A stretch of 64,000 nucleotides of DNA from Phytopythium helicoides (taxonomy: Eukaryota; Oomycota; Peronosporomycetes; Pythiales; Pythiaceae). A program made the translations under genes and the position numbers. The stretch covers positions 335,001 through 399,000 of the forward strand of contig JANFNE010000017.1 in the NCBI GenBank assembly GCA_024867545.1, written 5' to 3'. The stretch's first letter is position 1. Each line of letters starts with the position of its first letter. This document shows, in pieces, positions 1-11,959 of this stretch. The notes beneath the pieces were generated by a model, which did not search any database, had not been told where the DNA came from, and saw nothing but the letters and a program-made list of their open reading frames with translations.

Positions 1-49
1 GCGTCGTGTGCTCTGTGCGTTGTCCTCATCCGCGTCAATCATCAATCAA

Positions 50-60
50 TCATTCATCAA
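50..60 (+). promoter_or_regulatory. Possible initiator upstream of ORC2
   Basis: A TCATTC core lies about 90 bp before the ORC2 ATG, in a run of ATCA/ATTCA repeats followed by CATCAAAAACTT. This resembles the oomycete initiator (TCATTYY). The flanking element is poorly matched, so the call is weak. Confidence 0.3.
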
Positions 61-145
61 AAACTTGACCACGTTGAAGTAAAGTCTCATGTTTCCTCCG
101 ATCTGATCCGGCGCTCTCCATCTGATCCCCATATCGGAAGCGAAA

Positions 146-1707
146 ATGGACGACGACGCCAAGCTCCAGGCGTCGAGCGGCCTTCGCGAGCGCGCGCGGC
201 GGCAGCTGCAGGGCGGCGCGGGCTCCGTGGTGCTCGGCGACGCGCAGAGCCAGGCCTACTTCCATGCGAAGCGGTTCAAGCGGCAGCGGCGCGCTCCCGT
301 GGGCAAGAAGCGGCCGGCGGAGGCTTCGAGTGGAGCGAGGAGCACGGCGAGGGCCAGGAGGAGCCGCGCGGGGGTCACGGAGGCGGCGGAGGCGGCCGAA
401 GATGAAGAGAAGCAGGAGGAGCAGCCAGAAGCCGGCGAGCTGGAGGACGAGGGCGAGGAGGACGACGGGAGGCTGGTGCTCCCGCCGCACGGGGAGGTGG
501 TGGCGGCGCTGCAGCGGGTGGACGAGAGGGAGCGTGCAGCCAGGAAGGCGGGCAGGATCCGAGCACTGCCGACATTCGAGAGGTGGGCTGAGCTGGTGGG
601 GCTGTGCTGGGGCTTCCTTGAGATTCTGACGGAAGGAGGTTGCGTGGAGCAGAAGTTCGAGCTCTGGAAAAGTCAGTTGCGCGTGGGCAACAGCGTATTG
701 CTGTCCGGTGCGGGTTCAAAGCTCGCGCTGCTGCAGGTGGAGACTGGATGCTGTGATGATCGGCGAGAGAGCTAGGAAGTCGAGCTGATGGAAATGGTTC
801 GTGGCTTTGGACAGGAGTTTGCGGCCACGACGCTCCAGGATGGGTATGTGCTGCAAGTTCACGGCTACCTGCCGACAGTGTCGCTGCGCTACCTGTGCAA
901 CTGCATTTGCGACGACATCTTGCACCTCAAGCATATCTCCAGCAAGCGATCACTCACGCACCAGGTTTGATCGTGGCCGTGCATTCTCGCAATATGTATA
1001 CGTTGATCCTAACAATCGTCCACTGGTAGTGCCAGGAGATCGCGCGTCGAACAGCACGCTCGCAGGCCAAAACCATGCCGTACCCCATCATCTACCTCAT
1101 CGTTCACGAAATCGACGGCACGGCACTGCGCACTCCGGAGCTCCAAACATGCCTGAGCTGGCTCGCGTCGTCGCCTTGTATCCATCTTATCGCCTCCATT
1201 GAACACATCAATGGCAGCGCCATGTGGCAAGAGACCGATGCACTGCGGTTTCAGTGGGTTGCGCACTCCGTAAGCTCGCAGCGCGCCTATACGACGGAGA
1301 TCGAGTTGCAACTAGTGAAACGCTCTCGCGTTGGGGATTTGGCTGCTGGCAGCGGCGTCAAGTTCATCCTCCAGAGTCTCACGCCTACGGACGTCGGCAC
1401 GTTGCAAGAAGTCGCGCGCCAACAAATCGCCAACGCAGCTAACAAGAGCGCTCGCACCAGTCGCAGCCGGCGTCAGCGCCAACAAGCTGGGCAACCAATC
1501 GTGTACCAGTCGGTGTTTGACGCTTGCCGCAAGAAACTTCTCCACACGTCTGTGCAGTCGATGAAAAACTCGGTCAAATGTCTTGAGGATCACGGACTGT
1601 TGCGTCTCGTTCGAGCGCAAGATACGGAGCACCTCGAGATCCCGCTACCTGAGGACGTGATCAAGGAAGAGATTTTACTGCTTACAGATGGCGGAAAGAA
1701 AAGCTGA
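146..1707 (+). CDS. ORC2: Origin recognition complex subunit 2 (ORC2), three exons
   Basis: Encodes a subunit of the six-protein complex that marks replication origins in the nucleus and recruits the MCM loader. The predicted protein is about 482-485 residues. It has an acidic, low-complexity N-terminal third and then the ORC2 core: the segment with GAGSKLALL (like the GFGSKR region of other ORC2 proteins), a VHGYLP segment, then YLIVHEIDG and HLIASIEHING, and a C-terminal winged-helix region. Exons are 146..736, about 776 or 785..964, and 1030..1707. Intron 2 (965..1029) has a clear TCCTAAC branch site and TAG acceptor and keeps the frame. Intron 1 starts with GTGGAG and contains the stop codon that breaks the continuous frame. 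Its acceptor could be at 775 (39 nt) or 784 (48 nt), both in phase. The ATG at 146 is the first in frame. The family assignment is secure; the intron 1 end is inferred. Confidence 0.9.
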
Positions 1708-3054
1708 GAGAGCTTTGATCCGCTGTGCTGAAAATCAATGAGCATGATCCGATTCGGTGTTGCTCCGAGCAATAAACATCATGTACTTTTTGCCAAAAAG
1801 AAAAAAAACAAGATTTTTGTTTAGCATCTGCAGCTCCCGAACGCCGCCGTTGTCCGCCCCAATGGCTTTTCTGGAGGAGCCGATCAGCGATCGGCAAAAG
1901 ATCCATTCGTCAGCTAAACACGGCTCTTGCATTGAGGACAGACCGAAGCTGTCCGCTGCGGGACGAACGAGAATCTCGGGAAAACTTCAAGGACCCGGGA
2001 GGCAGGCAGCAAATCCCAATGCTGCTCCACCGACACGCTGCCGGCGATGACAGCGGCTACATCTTCAATGGCACACTCTTGGCGATGACAGCGTGAACAT
2101 CTCGACTCGGCGAGATATCGCAAATCCTGACGCCACGCCAAAGTGCTTGGCGCTTGGTGGATAAGCTGTCTGCGATTACTGCGAGCGTGAACTGCTCGAT
2201 TCTCTGGATGGGCGAGATTTGTTCAGCTGCTGAAATTCAAGCACGCCACGCTCTCACCAATCGGCGATTGCCCGCGTTGATGCGTCGATCGGCTCAAGAG
2301 GGATTTGCCGGTCCTTGGCGTGACGACCACAAGCCAGCGTCTGGCTTTGCTGCTTCTAATCAGCTTCTTTTTTGCAAATCGTCTGGGCGCTCCAGCGAAA
2401 TCCATCTCCTTTCATCTCTTTACGTTCATCACGTGCAAGGACGGGTGCTTTGCGGCGAACGCTGGATGGTTTTTTGCAGCCGGCAGTCATCGAGGCGAAA
2501 AGCGCGATCACGGAGCCCGACCAGAATGGACAAGTGGATAGCCCGCAGCGGATGGCCGACTCGACGACGATCTTCACCAGCAAGCCACGCGCGAAGCTAT
2601 TGTCCTCGTGCTGCACCCTGGCGTGCGAGGCAGCTCCAAACTCATTTTCCTGTGACTGCTTGGTGCCTATCCGAGCGAGAGAATGGACGAGAGAATGCCG
2701 GCGGCTTCAGCACCAGTCCATGGTCGGCGCCGAGCTCGATGGCTTGATGAGGTTGCCTTCATTCGGCTGGCATGAAAAAAAAGTAGAGCGCCAAATATCC
2801 GTGCATGAGGTGGAACAAATGCGTCCAAGTGCTCATGGCCAATATGCATGCACGACGCCACTAATTTTACATACATGTGGTTGTCGTTGTGATTCCGATA
2901 TGCGGCAACCACGAACTTGACAAAGCTAGAGTACCGACTAGCAGTGCAAGTGATGTACGAATGAGTTGAAGTCGTTCAAGGTGAATATATATTCCTTTGC
3001 CTGCCGCGTTCATTGCGCGGAGGCAGTCATACTAATAAATACTTGGGGATCATC
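1708..3054. other. Intergenic, no recognisable gene
   Basis: About 1.3 kb between the convergent ORC2 and START-FYVE genes. Open frames here (for example 2154..2747 and 2372..2920) show no domain, no signal peptide and a shadow-like composition. A GGCGATGACAGCG motif occurs twice (near 2043 and 2082) as an imperfect direct repeat. I see no RNA gene. Confidence 0.5.
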
Positions 3055-4221
3055 TTACATGCTCATGACGGGAGACAAAGAGGCCACGCTGCTCGTGTGG
3101 CGCAGGCGGGCACTGAGCTCGTGAATGCCACCGCTGCCACGCGAGCTGCTGCCGGCGACAGCCGCGTCCGAGAAGCGGCCAGCCGTGATGCGAGCATCGG
3201 CCACGCAGTTGAGGCAGAAGCGGAGCGGGATCGTCTCGGACGAGTCGCCGCTGAGGAAGTGCATCTTGAGCGTGCACGCCTTGCAGACCTCGCGGTCGCA
3301 GCCAACGCACACGCGCGTGGAAGGCAGCAGACGCTTGCCACGCATGCACACGCGGCAGGCCGGAGCACGGTGGGGCACAGCACGGGGCGAGGTGCTCTTC
3401 TTGAGGCTCATGCAGGGCGAGAGCATCTTGCGCTGCAGGGTGCGAGCGGCGCTGAGCGTCGCCATGTTGCGAAGACCGTCCCACATGGGCGCGACGAGCT
3501 TGGAGGTGGCCCATGTCATCTTCTTCTCGTTGAGGAAGTGCAGACCCTGCACCGTCACCTCGGTGCGCGTGTTGGCGTGCGTGGCGCGCATGAGGTACGT
3601 GACCGACATTTCGCCGCGAACGGGCTGCGTGCCGTAGTTGGTCTTGGGCGAGAGCTGGGAGGTGCAGGCGTCGGCGGGCATGGAACGTGCGACGCGGAAG
3701 ACGACGACCTCGCCGTTGTCATCCACGACCGAGCCCGAGTACTCGAAGTAGATGTACTCGCGGGGCTTGTGGATGCCCGACTTGACCACGAGGTGCTTGA
3801 CGCCGATGAAGTGGAACGGGTCTTCGGGAGTGGGGCCCTCGCTCACCTGGAGCAGGCGGCCGTCGACAAAGCTGTCGCCGTACATGTGCGCGAAAACCTC
3901 GCGCGCCTGGCGCGAGTTCTCGGGGCTCAGCAGCGAGTGCGCGAGCGGGTTGAGCGCCGTGGGCAGCGACGCACGCGCCAGCATGTGCGAGGACGCGGCC
4001 TTGGTGGCGTATGCCTTGAGCGGCGGGTTCTGCTCCTGTGCCATGAGCTCGTAGTTGAGTCCGTCGGGGGCGCGGCCCGCGGCGTGCTGCTCGAAGGCGT
4101 AGTACCACGAGTTGCGCTGGCGGAGCGCGCAGAGCACCTCCTGGTGGCAGATGTGGCTCCAGGAGGCCAGCGCCTCGCTCGAGAACGGCCCAGCGGCCGA
4201 TCGCTCGTCGGGGAAGCACAT
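3055..4221 (-). CDS. START-like lipid-binding domain plus degenerate FYVE zinc finger
   Basis: A single-exon gene for 388 residues. The open frame extends to 4263, but the codon there is TTG; the first ATG is at 4221 and lies 41 bp downstream of a good oomycete initiator, so I start there. Residues roughly 30-250 resemble the START/Bet v1-like lipid-binding fold seen in the large oomycete START-FYVE family. Residues 289-339 form a FYVE-like zinc finger with four Cys pairs (CRVC, CVGC, CKAC, CLNC). The basic RHHCR motif that binds phosphatidylinositol 3-phosphate in canonical FYVE fingers is not evident, so membrane targeting may differ. The Ser-rich tail ends in SPVMSM. The expected role is cytosolic or endosomal lipid sensing or membrane trafficking; that part is inferred from the family. 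Confidence 0.82.
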   Translation of the reverse strand: MCFPDERSAAGPFSSEALASWSHICHQEVLCALRQRNSWYYAFEQHAAGRAPDGLNYELMAQEQNPPLKAYATKAASSHMLARASLPTALNPLAHSLLSPENSRQAREVFAHMYGDSFVDGRLLQVSEGPTPEDPFHFIGVKHLVVKSGIHKPREYIYFEYSGSVVDDNGEVVVFRVARSMPADACTSQLSPKTNYGTQPVRGEMSVTYLMRATHANTRTEVTVQGLHFLNEKKMTWATSKLVAPMWDGLRNMATLSAARTLQRKMLSPCMSLKKSTSPRAVPHRAPACRVCMRGKRLLPSTRVCVGCDREVCKACTLKMHFLSGDSSETIPLRFCLNCVADARITAGRFSDAAVAGSSSRGSGGIHELSARLRHTSSVASLSPVMSM

Positions 4222-4261
4222 GCTATCAGTCCCAGCAGGCAGAAGTGCGAGGGAGACGTCC

Positions 4262-4276
4262 AATCTGTAAATGAGC
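4262..4276 (-). promoter_or_regulatory. Oomycete core promoter (initiator + flanking element)
   Basis: On the minus strand the sequence reads GCTCATTTACAGATT. This fits the oomycete initiator GCTCATTYY with a CAWTT-type flank. It sits 41 bp before the START-FYVE ATG, the usual distance for short oomycete leaders. Confidence 0.55.
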
Positions 4277-4814
4277 CGCTGTCGCCTGCGCTGCGCACGG
4301 TCTCCGCATCGCCGTGTGTACCGTACGGATCAAGGCATCACGTTGGACTGGAGCGGCCAGACCGGCGCCGGCAGCGTGGGACGAGAGAGAGACCGGCCGG
4401 CGCGGAGCGAGCGATCGCCAGCGTCAGCCACTCGCGGCGGATTTGACGATCGCGCTCTTGCGAATCGTATGCTGGCGGCGACGGGCCTGTCTCGCGACGG
4501 CGGGCAGCATTCCAGTGGGACTGCGCCGAGATTGTGATGAGTCTCGCCGTGATATGGGCGCTAGGTATGCCCGATAGAAGAGGCGGTGCGTGCGAGGACA
4601 CATCGGGAGGCGACGAACCACTGGAGACACATCCAGGCGCGCCAAGGGGCCAGCCAGCATGGCGAGCAGCAAGCAAGCGAGACAGCACGCCAAGCGAGCG
4701 AGCGGCTCACGGCGAGTTGCTCGCCACCTGGCTGATCGTGGGTGGCGATGACTGCGGCAAGAGAGAGAACGCGCTTCTGCAGTCGCGAGCGTGCCGCCGA
4801 GACTAATCGGCATG

Positions 4815-5511
4815 CTACATGCCCGTGACGGACCAAGCGAGCCGGGCAGCTCTCTGCCGTTGCATCAAGCGCTGAGTCCTCCGACGCGAAAGCAGCCGCC
4901 GACGATGGACCGAGTCGGAGTTAGTCTTAGTAAGGGGGGTGCTGGTCATCGAGGGCAAGTGGTTGAAGCGCTCCACTACCATGGAATATACTACACATGG
5001 ATTGATTGCCCCGAAGGACCATCGGGTGACGATCAGCTGCTGTGTGAAATTCATGGAACTCCACCGAGGAGGAGCCTTGCGCTTCTCCGAGCTCCATGCT
5101 CGTGGCGAGCGCTCCGAGAGCTGTCGCAGTGGCTTGAAGGTGTTGACCAGGGTCACCCACCACCAGCCAGCAAAAAGCAAGCCGAGCATCCGGACTGGAA
5201 CGACAGGCCATGCCGGCGGTGGGTGGAGGAAGACGGAGAGCGCCCAAGCCGCGGAGCTCGACAATCACCTCCATATCCACACGACGCAGCGCACAAACGG
5301 CCGTGTCGTGTTGGGCGTGATTGAGCTTGACGAACGCGTTGAATCGACCGAGAGCGCACGTTGACCGCCAATGTATCAGACCTGCCTCCCTACTGTACAG
5401 TACTACTGTACACCACGCCTGTAGCGGCGTTGTCGGACCGAGCTCCTTGACTTGATTCCGCCCGTCGGTCTCTGTCGCCTCGAGAAACGCAAGGAAGCGC
5501 ACGAACGTCAA
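4815..5511 (-). pseudogene. Possible degraded protein-coding remnant at the edge of the repeat array
   Basis: Two overlapping minus-strand frames look more protein-like than their surroundings. One runs about 5511 to 5290 (including a stretch FNAFVKLNHAQHD and RRVDMEVIVELRGLGAL). The other runs about 5264 to 4870 (including a hydrophobic PVRMLGLLFAGWWWVTLV and then NTFKPLRQL). They could be joined by a frame change near 5260 into one membrane-type protein fragment. There is no convincing start and no family I recognise. It may simply be chance. Confidence 0.25.
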
Positions 5512-6563
5512 ATGGAGTGCTCGGGCGTTTACCGGTTCGTAATCCCCTGCTCAGTCCTCTTTCGGCAGTGGCGACTGCCGTGCATGGCCGATCCGCGTTT
5601 GGCGAGTCGCGATTTGCTGCGATCGTCAGCAGGCCGCGACTGGCTCGAGGCAGAGTTCGCTGATGAACGCTGCCATGCTGAGCTTAGAGTGGGACCGCTC
5701 GCTTGGCGAGAAGCGCTGAACTTGGGTCGGACAGGACGGCGGGTGGGTGGGTGCGGAGCTAAACACGGAGCTGGCTTCGTCGATCGAGTGCTAGACATGG
5801 AGCCGGCGTCCGCAATCAGCGTCCGGCAATCACGCTTCAAGCATGGCGAACGCGGCGTCGAGTTGTCGGTGTGGGTGATTTCTACAGTGATTCCGCGTCC
5901 ACACATGATGAAAAGAGCCCGAGCTTTGCACGCCAAGGCGGTGCCATCCTGGTTACCGGTAGTCGAAGCGTTTGCTTTGGCTCTACACTTCCGACTTTAC
6001 GGTTTACGACTGAGCAAACACGATTCAATCTCCCGTGCAGTGCAGTGCAGCGCAGCGTAGATCCAGAATCCTGCAGCAGGATACTTTTTGTCCCCATTCG
6101 TGCGCTTGCGCCTCGCAGCCAAGACGGCCTGCTTGGCTGTTGGTGCCAATTGTCCCAAGGTTGCATCGCAATTATGTGTGTGTGCCAGCGGCATAGGATC
6201 TGCTGACCAAGAGAGTACAGTTGGAGCGCGCCAAAGGTTCTTGAAGCGCAGAGCTCGCACGCTTTGCAGGTCAGGCGCTGCTGAATACCGGGCCGTTGAA
6301 TATGAGGCTCGCAGTGACCTTCTCCGAAATCACCACCACCACCACGAGGAAACTCACCGTCTGGCAATCACCGTCCGGCAATCACGATCCGGCCCGATCC
6401 TTCAAAATCTTTTCTCTGACGCTTTGTTGTCCGTGCGGTCCAGTCCGTTGATGCTGCGGACTAAAATTCGCGCGGCACTGAACACCGATAGACGGGTACG
6501 GATCGCAAAGCGATCCAAATGCCGACACATCAGCACAGAGTAAAGCCCCTCGCGCTTTGACTA
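5455..6563. repeat. Diverged left-end copy of the 2.7-kb tandem unit
   Basis: The landmarks GTCGGTCTCTGTCGCCTCGA (5464), the motif around TAAACACGGAGCTGGCTTCG (5759) and others recur at 8640/8875 and 11338/11576. Here they are separated by substitutions and about 450 bp of extra sequence. This segment is therefore an older, diverged relative of the start of the repeat unit. It has no supported gene. Confidence 0.7.
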
Positions 6564-7896
6564 GCATGCACAAGCAGTCGCCGCTGGTTTGCTGAGAGAG
6601 TGTACCACGTTGCAGCATTGCGTTTGCGAGGACTCGAGAGGTCTCGAGGTCAGGCTCACGCTCGCTTCGTCAAGGAGTTGTCATGTCCAGCCCAGTCCAG
6701 GACCTCGCAACTCGTTCTGATCGTGCGTGAGACATATTGCGATCGTCATTCGGTTGCACTCCGCGAACCACCCTCCACTTGACCCAGTTGCCGTTGCACT
6801 CTCGCAGCTGCACGGTTGCTCAGTATTGTGCAATATCCCACGCGCTCAGGTCCAGTCAGGCGTCGGATCCTGAAGCAGCTCGCCACTGTGCGAGCCACTC
6901 GAGTGACCTCTGACCTCTGACCACAGGGTTCCGAAATCGAACCGTTGGTGCAGCGAGCAGTAGTGGCAGCAGTGTTGCACACGGTCGCCTCTTTATCGTG
7001 GGTGCTTCGTGTTGCGATGCATTGATGCATTGGCACGCCAGTGTTGACGTCGGTCTCGTCTCGGTCTTGGGTCTCGGTCTTGGGTCTTGGGTCTCGGTCT
7101 TGGGTCTTGGCCTCGGTCTCGGCGCACTCGTAACCAGCCGTTTTGCGGCCAACGGACGAACGTCAGACGAATTGACAAAGGAAACGCAAGCTCTCGTTGT
7201 GAACAACCGACACCTTCCAAACCGCAAGGCGAAGATTATGGGACTCCAATCTCCGAATTGTAGATAACTCCTGAGGCAGGACAGCTTTCCGTTCACTCCA
7301 GCTTTCCGGAACTTGTTGCGGATGTTACGAATGTAGTGCACAAGTACGATTGGCAAAAGCTTGCAAAGTCCTCGTCCTATCTGCTTGTGAGCACGAGGGC
7401 CAACAGTGTCAAAACACTTTGCCACTTGCTCGAGCTTGCATGGTGGTCTAGAGATTTCTCTCCGTTCCTCGGTTTAGCGTTTAGCATTGACTGACTGCGT
7501 AGAGAAATAAGAGAGAGAGAGAGAGCAACACACTACAAAGTAGTCAATAAGCAGCGCAGATCGCTCTGCTCATACTCGCGCTGTTCAAAACGTTGAGATC
7601 ATCCCCAAGTGCAGCAAAGACGACATGCTGGTCACAACAAAAGCCTAACCAAAGATCTTGAGCCGACATCGCCGTGAGCCTTGGCCGTACTCGGGATTTG
7701 AATCAAAACCAACCCCACGATCTTCCTCGGATGGATCACCGCATCCGACAGCCTCTGATGAGTCTCATGTCGTGGTACATAGCGGCGGTCACGAAACGAC
7801 AACCGCGTCTCGTTGTGAACAAACTTTTTGTGAGTGTCCAAGACACTATCTGTGCTTCGAGGACACATCAGCAGATGCTAGTTGCCGGCATCATGA

Positions 7897-7930
<34 letters not shown>

Positions 7931-9282
7931 CGAGAAGAGCGCGCGAGAAAGAGGCCCATGGTGTGTGATAAATTCTGTGCCGCCTGGCTGATCATGGGTG
8001 ATGACGGCAAAGACAAATTGTCTTAGACAACGACCCGTCCAGCGCTCGGAGGAGGCTTTGCACATGCACAACACGCCATGCATGTTTGTTTGTGCAGTCG
8101 CGCGTCGGCGTCGCCGAGAAAAATCGACGGCAACAAAAAAAGTGGTTACAGTAGCAGGCTGCATCAAGTGCGGATGCTGACCGGAAACGCAGGACGACGT
8201 GAGCTTCAACGGGTTCAATAGCCACAAGCATTTAGTGGCTCGGACAGCCCGAGTCGAACTGCCTCCCGGTCGATCACCAGCCGCAATGTGCACAAGCGCT
8301 TACTCTGGCTTCCATTGTTGATAGAGCTCGGTTGCGGCGCGATGACTCCAACTGCCGCAACGATGCAGTATTCTGGCGGTGGATATTCTCCGTTCCCCGA
8401 CGCTGAATGGACCCACAAAGTGCGGATGCAAACGAAAGTGCAAATCCCATGCAGACGGACGCCTGCCTCGCTGCAAGCCGCCACCCGCCTCTCCACAGTG
8501 CCCAAATCCACATGACGCTCAGAGCAGACATGGACGAACCGTGATTGAGGTTGGAAAAACTCATCGGAATGCGTGGGCTGCGATCGTATCAGGGGCTGTG
8601 CCGTGTCGGACCAAGTGGCTTGAATCGATTGATTCCTATCGTCGGTCTCTGTCGCCTCGAGAAACGCAACGAGCTCCGAGAGCCTCCGGGAGTGACGACC
8701 GGTGCATGGCCGGTCCTCTTTGGCGAGGAGCGATTACCGCGGTCGTCAGAGGCCCGCGACTGGCTCGACGCAGAGGAACGCTACGCTGATAGCGAGAGTG
8801 GGACTGCGCCGAACTCCTTGCAGTGGAGTGGAGTGGAGTGCGTACACGCTTTGCAGGTCGGACACCACCACCACTAAACACGGAGCTGGCTTCGTCGATC
8901 GAATGCTAAACATGGAGCTCGCGGCGCGCTCTCGTCCGCAATCACCGTCTGGAAATCATCGGCACGGGCGAAGCCTCGCGTCATTCACTAATGCATTCCA
9001 GTCGGTGCGGTGCCAACGCCAATACTGACGCCGACGTTGATGGCGATGTCAATGTCGATGCTGAGGTCGGAGATTGTAATACCGTCGAGCCTCGGTTGGA
9101 GAATGTAATACTGTACCGTCAAGCTTCGGTCGGAGATTGTAATTCAGTCGAGCTTCGTCCGAAGCACAAGAGACCACCGACTTTTTTTTTCGTGCTCGAA
9201 CCACGCCCGTGTGTGCTCGACGCTGTCTGTTTGCTCAACACGGAGAGTTGGTGCTGGCAAAACAGACGCTGGTACTGTGCCT
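6564..9282. repeat. 2.7-kb tandem repeat, unit 1
   Basis: A unit of 2,719 bp beginning at GCATGCACAAGCAGTCGCCG. It is near-identical along most of its length to units 2 and 3. Internal order: a GTTTGCGAGGACTCGAGAGG segment, a CCTCTGACCTCTGACC block, a TCGGTCTTGG-type short repeat near 7050-7125, a segment ending in AAAAGCTTGCAAAG, GA-rich tracts (7506-7525 and 7893-7924), and a 3' part with GGAGTGGAGTGGAGTG and degenerate copies of TCGGTTGGAGATTGTAAT. No open frame keeps a protein signature in all copies. Confidence 0.9.
7050..7125 (+). repeat. Short-period TCGGTCTYGG(G) minisatellite
   Basis: About seven degenerate copies of a 6-14 bp motif built on TCGGTCTTGGG/TCGGTCTCG. Homologous blocks lie in the other units at about 9765-9840 and 12483-12555 with different copy orders, so the block evolves faster than the unit that carries it. 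Confidence 0.8.
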
Positions 9283-10611
9283 GCATGCACAAGCAGTCGC
9301 CGCTGGTTTGCTGAGAGAGTGTACCACGTTGCAGCATTGCGTTTGCGAGGACTCGAGAGGTCTCGAGGTCAGGCTCACGCTCGCTTCGTCAAGGAGTTGT
9401 CATGTCCAGCCCAGTCCAGGACCTCGCAACTCGTTCTGATCGTGCGTGAGACATATTGCGATCGTCATTCGGTTGCACTCCGCGAACCACCCTCCACTTG
9501 ACCCAGTTGCCGTTGCACTCTCGCAGCTGCACGGTTGCTCAGTATTGTGCAATATCCCACGCGCTCAGGTCCAGTCAGGCGTCGGATCCTGAAGCAGCTC
9601 GCCACTGTGCGAGCCACTCGAGTGACCTCTGACCTCTGACCTCAGGGTTCCGAAATCGAACGGTTGGTGCAGCGAGCAGTAGTGGCAGCAGTGTTGCACA
9701 CGGTCGCCTCTTTATCGTGCGTGCTTCGTGTTGCGATGCATTGATGCATTGGCACGCCAGCGTCGACGTCGGTCTCGTCTCGGTCTCGTCTCGGTCTTGG
9801 TCCTCGGTCTTGGCCTCGGTCTTGGCCTCGGTCTCGGTGCACTCGTCCGTCACCAGCCGTTTTGCGGCCAACGGACGAACGTCAGACGAATTGACAAAGG
9901 AAACGCAAGCTCTCGCCGTGAACAACCGACACTTTCCAAATCGCAAGGCGAAAGTTTAGGGACTCCGACCTTCGAGTTGTAGATAATCCCTGAGGCAGGA
10001 CAGCTTTCCGTTCACTCCAGCTTTCCGGAACTTGTTGCGGATGTTACGAATGTAGTGCACCAGTACGATTGGCAAAAGCTTGCAAAGTCCTCGTTCTCTC
10101 TGCTTAAGAACACGAGGGCCAGCAGTGTCAAAATGTTTTGCCACTTGCTCGAACTTGCGTGATGGTCGCGAGATTTTTCTCCGTTCCTCGGTTTATCGTT
10201 TAGCATTGACTGACTGACTGCGTAGAGAAATAAGAAAGAGAGAGAGAGAGAGCAACCAACACACTTCAAAGTAGTCGATGAGCAGCCCAGCTCATATTCG
10301 CGCTGTTCAAAATGTTGAGTGCAGCGAGGACGACATGCTGGTCACAACAGCAGCCTAGCCAAAGATCATGAGCCGACATCGCCGTGAGCCTTGGCCGTAC
10401 TCGGGATTTGAATCAAAACCAACCCCACGATCTTCCTCGGATGGATCACCGCATCCGACAGCCTCTGATGAGTCTCATGTCATGCATGGTACATAGCGGC
10501 AGTCACGAAACGACGACCGCGTCTCGTTGTGAACAAACTTTTTTTATGAGTGTCCAGGACACTGTCTGTGCTTCGAGGACACATCAGCAGATGCTAGTTG
10601 CCGGCATCATG

Positions 10612-10643
<32 letters not shown>

Positions 10644-11959
10644 CGAGAAGAGCGCGCGAGAAAGAGGCCCATGGTGTGGTGATACATTCTGTGCCGCCTG
10701 GCTGATCATGGGTGATGACGGCAAAGACAAATTGTCATAGACAATGACCCGTCCAGCTCGGAGGCTTTGCACATGCACAACACGCCATGCATGTTTGTGC
10801 AGTCGCGCGTCGGCGTCGCCGAGAAAAAATCAACGGCAACAAAAAAAGTGGATAGCAGACTGCATCAAGTGCGGATGCTGACCGGAAACGCAGGACGATG
10901 CGAGCTTCAACGGGTTCAATAGCCAGAAGCATTCAGTGGCTCGGACAGCCCGAGTCGAACTGCCTCCCGGTCGATCACCAGCCGCGATGTGCACGAGCGG
11001 TTGCTCTGGCCTCCGCTGTTGATAGAGCGCAGTTGCGGCGCGATGACTCCGACCGCCGCAACGATGCAGTATTCTGGCGGCGGATTTTCTCCGTTCCCCG
11101 ACGCCGAATGGACCCACAAAGTGCGGATGCAAACGAAAGTGCAAATCCCATGCAGACAGACGCCTGCCTCGCTGCAAGCCGCCACCCGCCTCTCCACGGT
11201 GCCCAAATCCACATGACGCTCAGAGCAGACATGGGCGAACCGTGATTGAGGTTGGAAAAACTCATCGGAATGCGTGGGCTGCGATCGTATCAGGGTGTCG
11301 GACCAAGTGGCTTGAATTGATTGATCGATTCCTATCGTCGGTCTCTGTCGCCTCGAGAAACGCAACGAGCTCCGTCGAGCGGCGAGAGCCTCGGGAGTGA
11401 CGACCGGTGCATGGCCAGTCCTCTTTGGCGAGGAGCGATTGCCGCGGTCGTCAGAGGCCCGCGACTGGCTCGACGCAGAGGAACGCTACGCTGATAGCGA
11501 GAGTGGGACTGCGCCAAAGTCCTTGCAGTGAAGAGGAGTGGAGTGCACACACGCTTTGCAGGTCGGACACCACCACTAAACACGGACCTGGCTTCGTCGA
11601 TCGAACGCTAAACATGGAGCTCGGGGCGCTCTCTCGTCCGCAATCACCGTCTGGAAATCACCAGCGCGGGCGAAGCCTCGCGTCATTCACTAATCCATTC
11701 CAGTCGGTGCGGTGCCAACGACGATACTGACGCCGATGCTGATGGCGATGCCAATGTCAATGTCGATGCTGAGGTCGGATATTGTAATACAGTCGAGCTT
11801 CGGTTGGAGATTGTAATTCAGTCGAGCTTCGGCCAGAGCACGAGAGACCACCGACTTTTTTTCGCGCTCGAATCACGCCCGTGAGTGCTCGACGCTGTCT
11901 GCTTGCATTGTTCAACACGGAGAGTTGGTGTTGGCAAAACAGGCGACGGTACTGTGCCT
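9283..11959. repeat. 2.7-kb tandem repeat, unit 2
   Basis: A unit of 2,677 bp with the same internal order as unit 1 and mostly point differences and small indels. Examples are an extra CTGA step in GACTGACTGACTGCG near 10207 and a shorter GA tract at 10610-10642. The same GCATGCACAA start recurs at 11960. Confidence 0.9.

Noticed and set aside
3013..4446. Long plus-strand frame of 477 codons
   Set aside because: It is antisense to the START-FYVE gene, full of His/Ala/Arg/Glu, and lacks any motif. A GC-rich shadow.
6900..6925. CCTCTGACCTCTGACC block as a telomere-like repeat
   Set aside because: It does not match the TTTAGGG-type repeat expected for stramenopiles and has only a few units.
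7684..7720. Possible tRNA or tRNA-derived element (minus-strand GATTCAAATCC resembles a B box; also in the copy near 10400)
   Set aside because: The flanking bases cannot form a T stem and no A box or acceptor stem is seen. Chance match.
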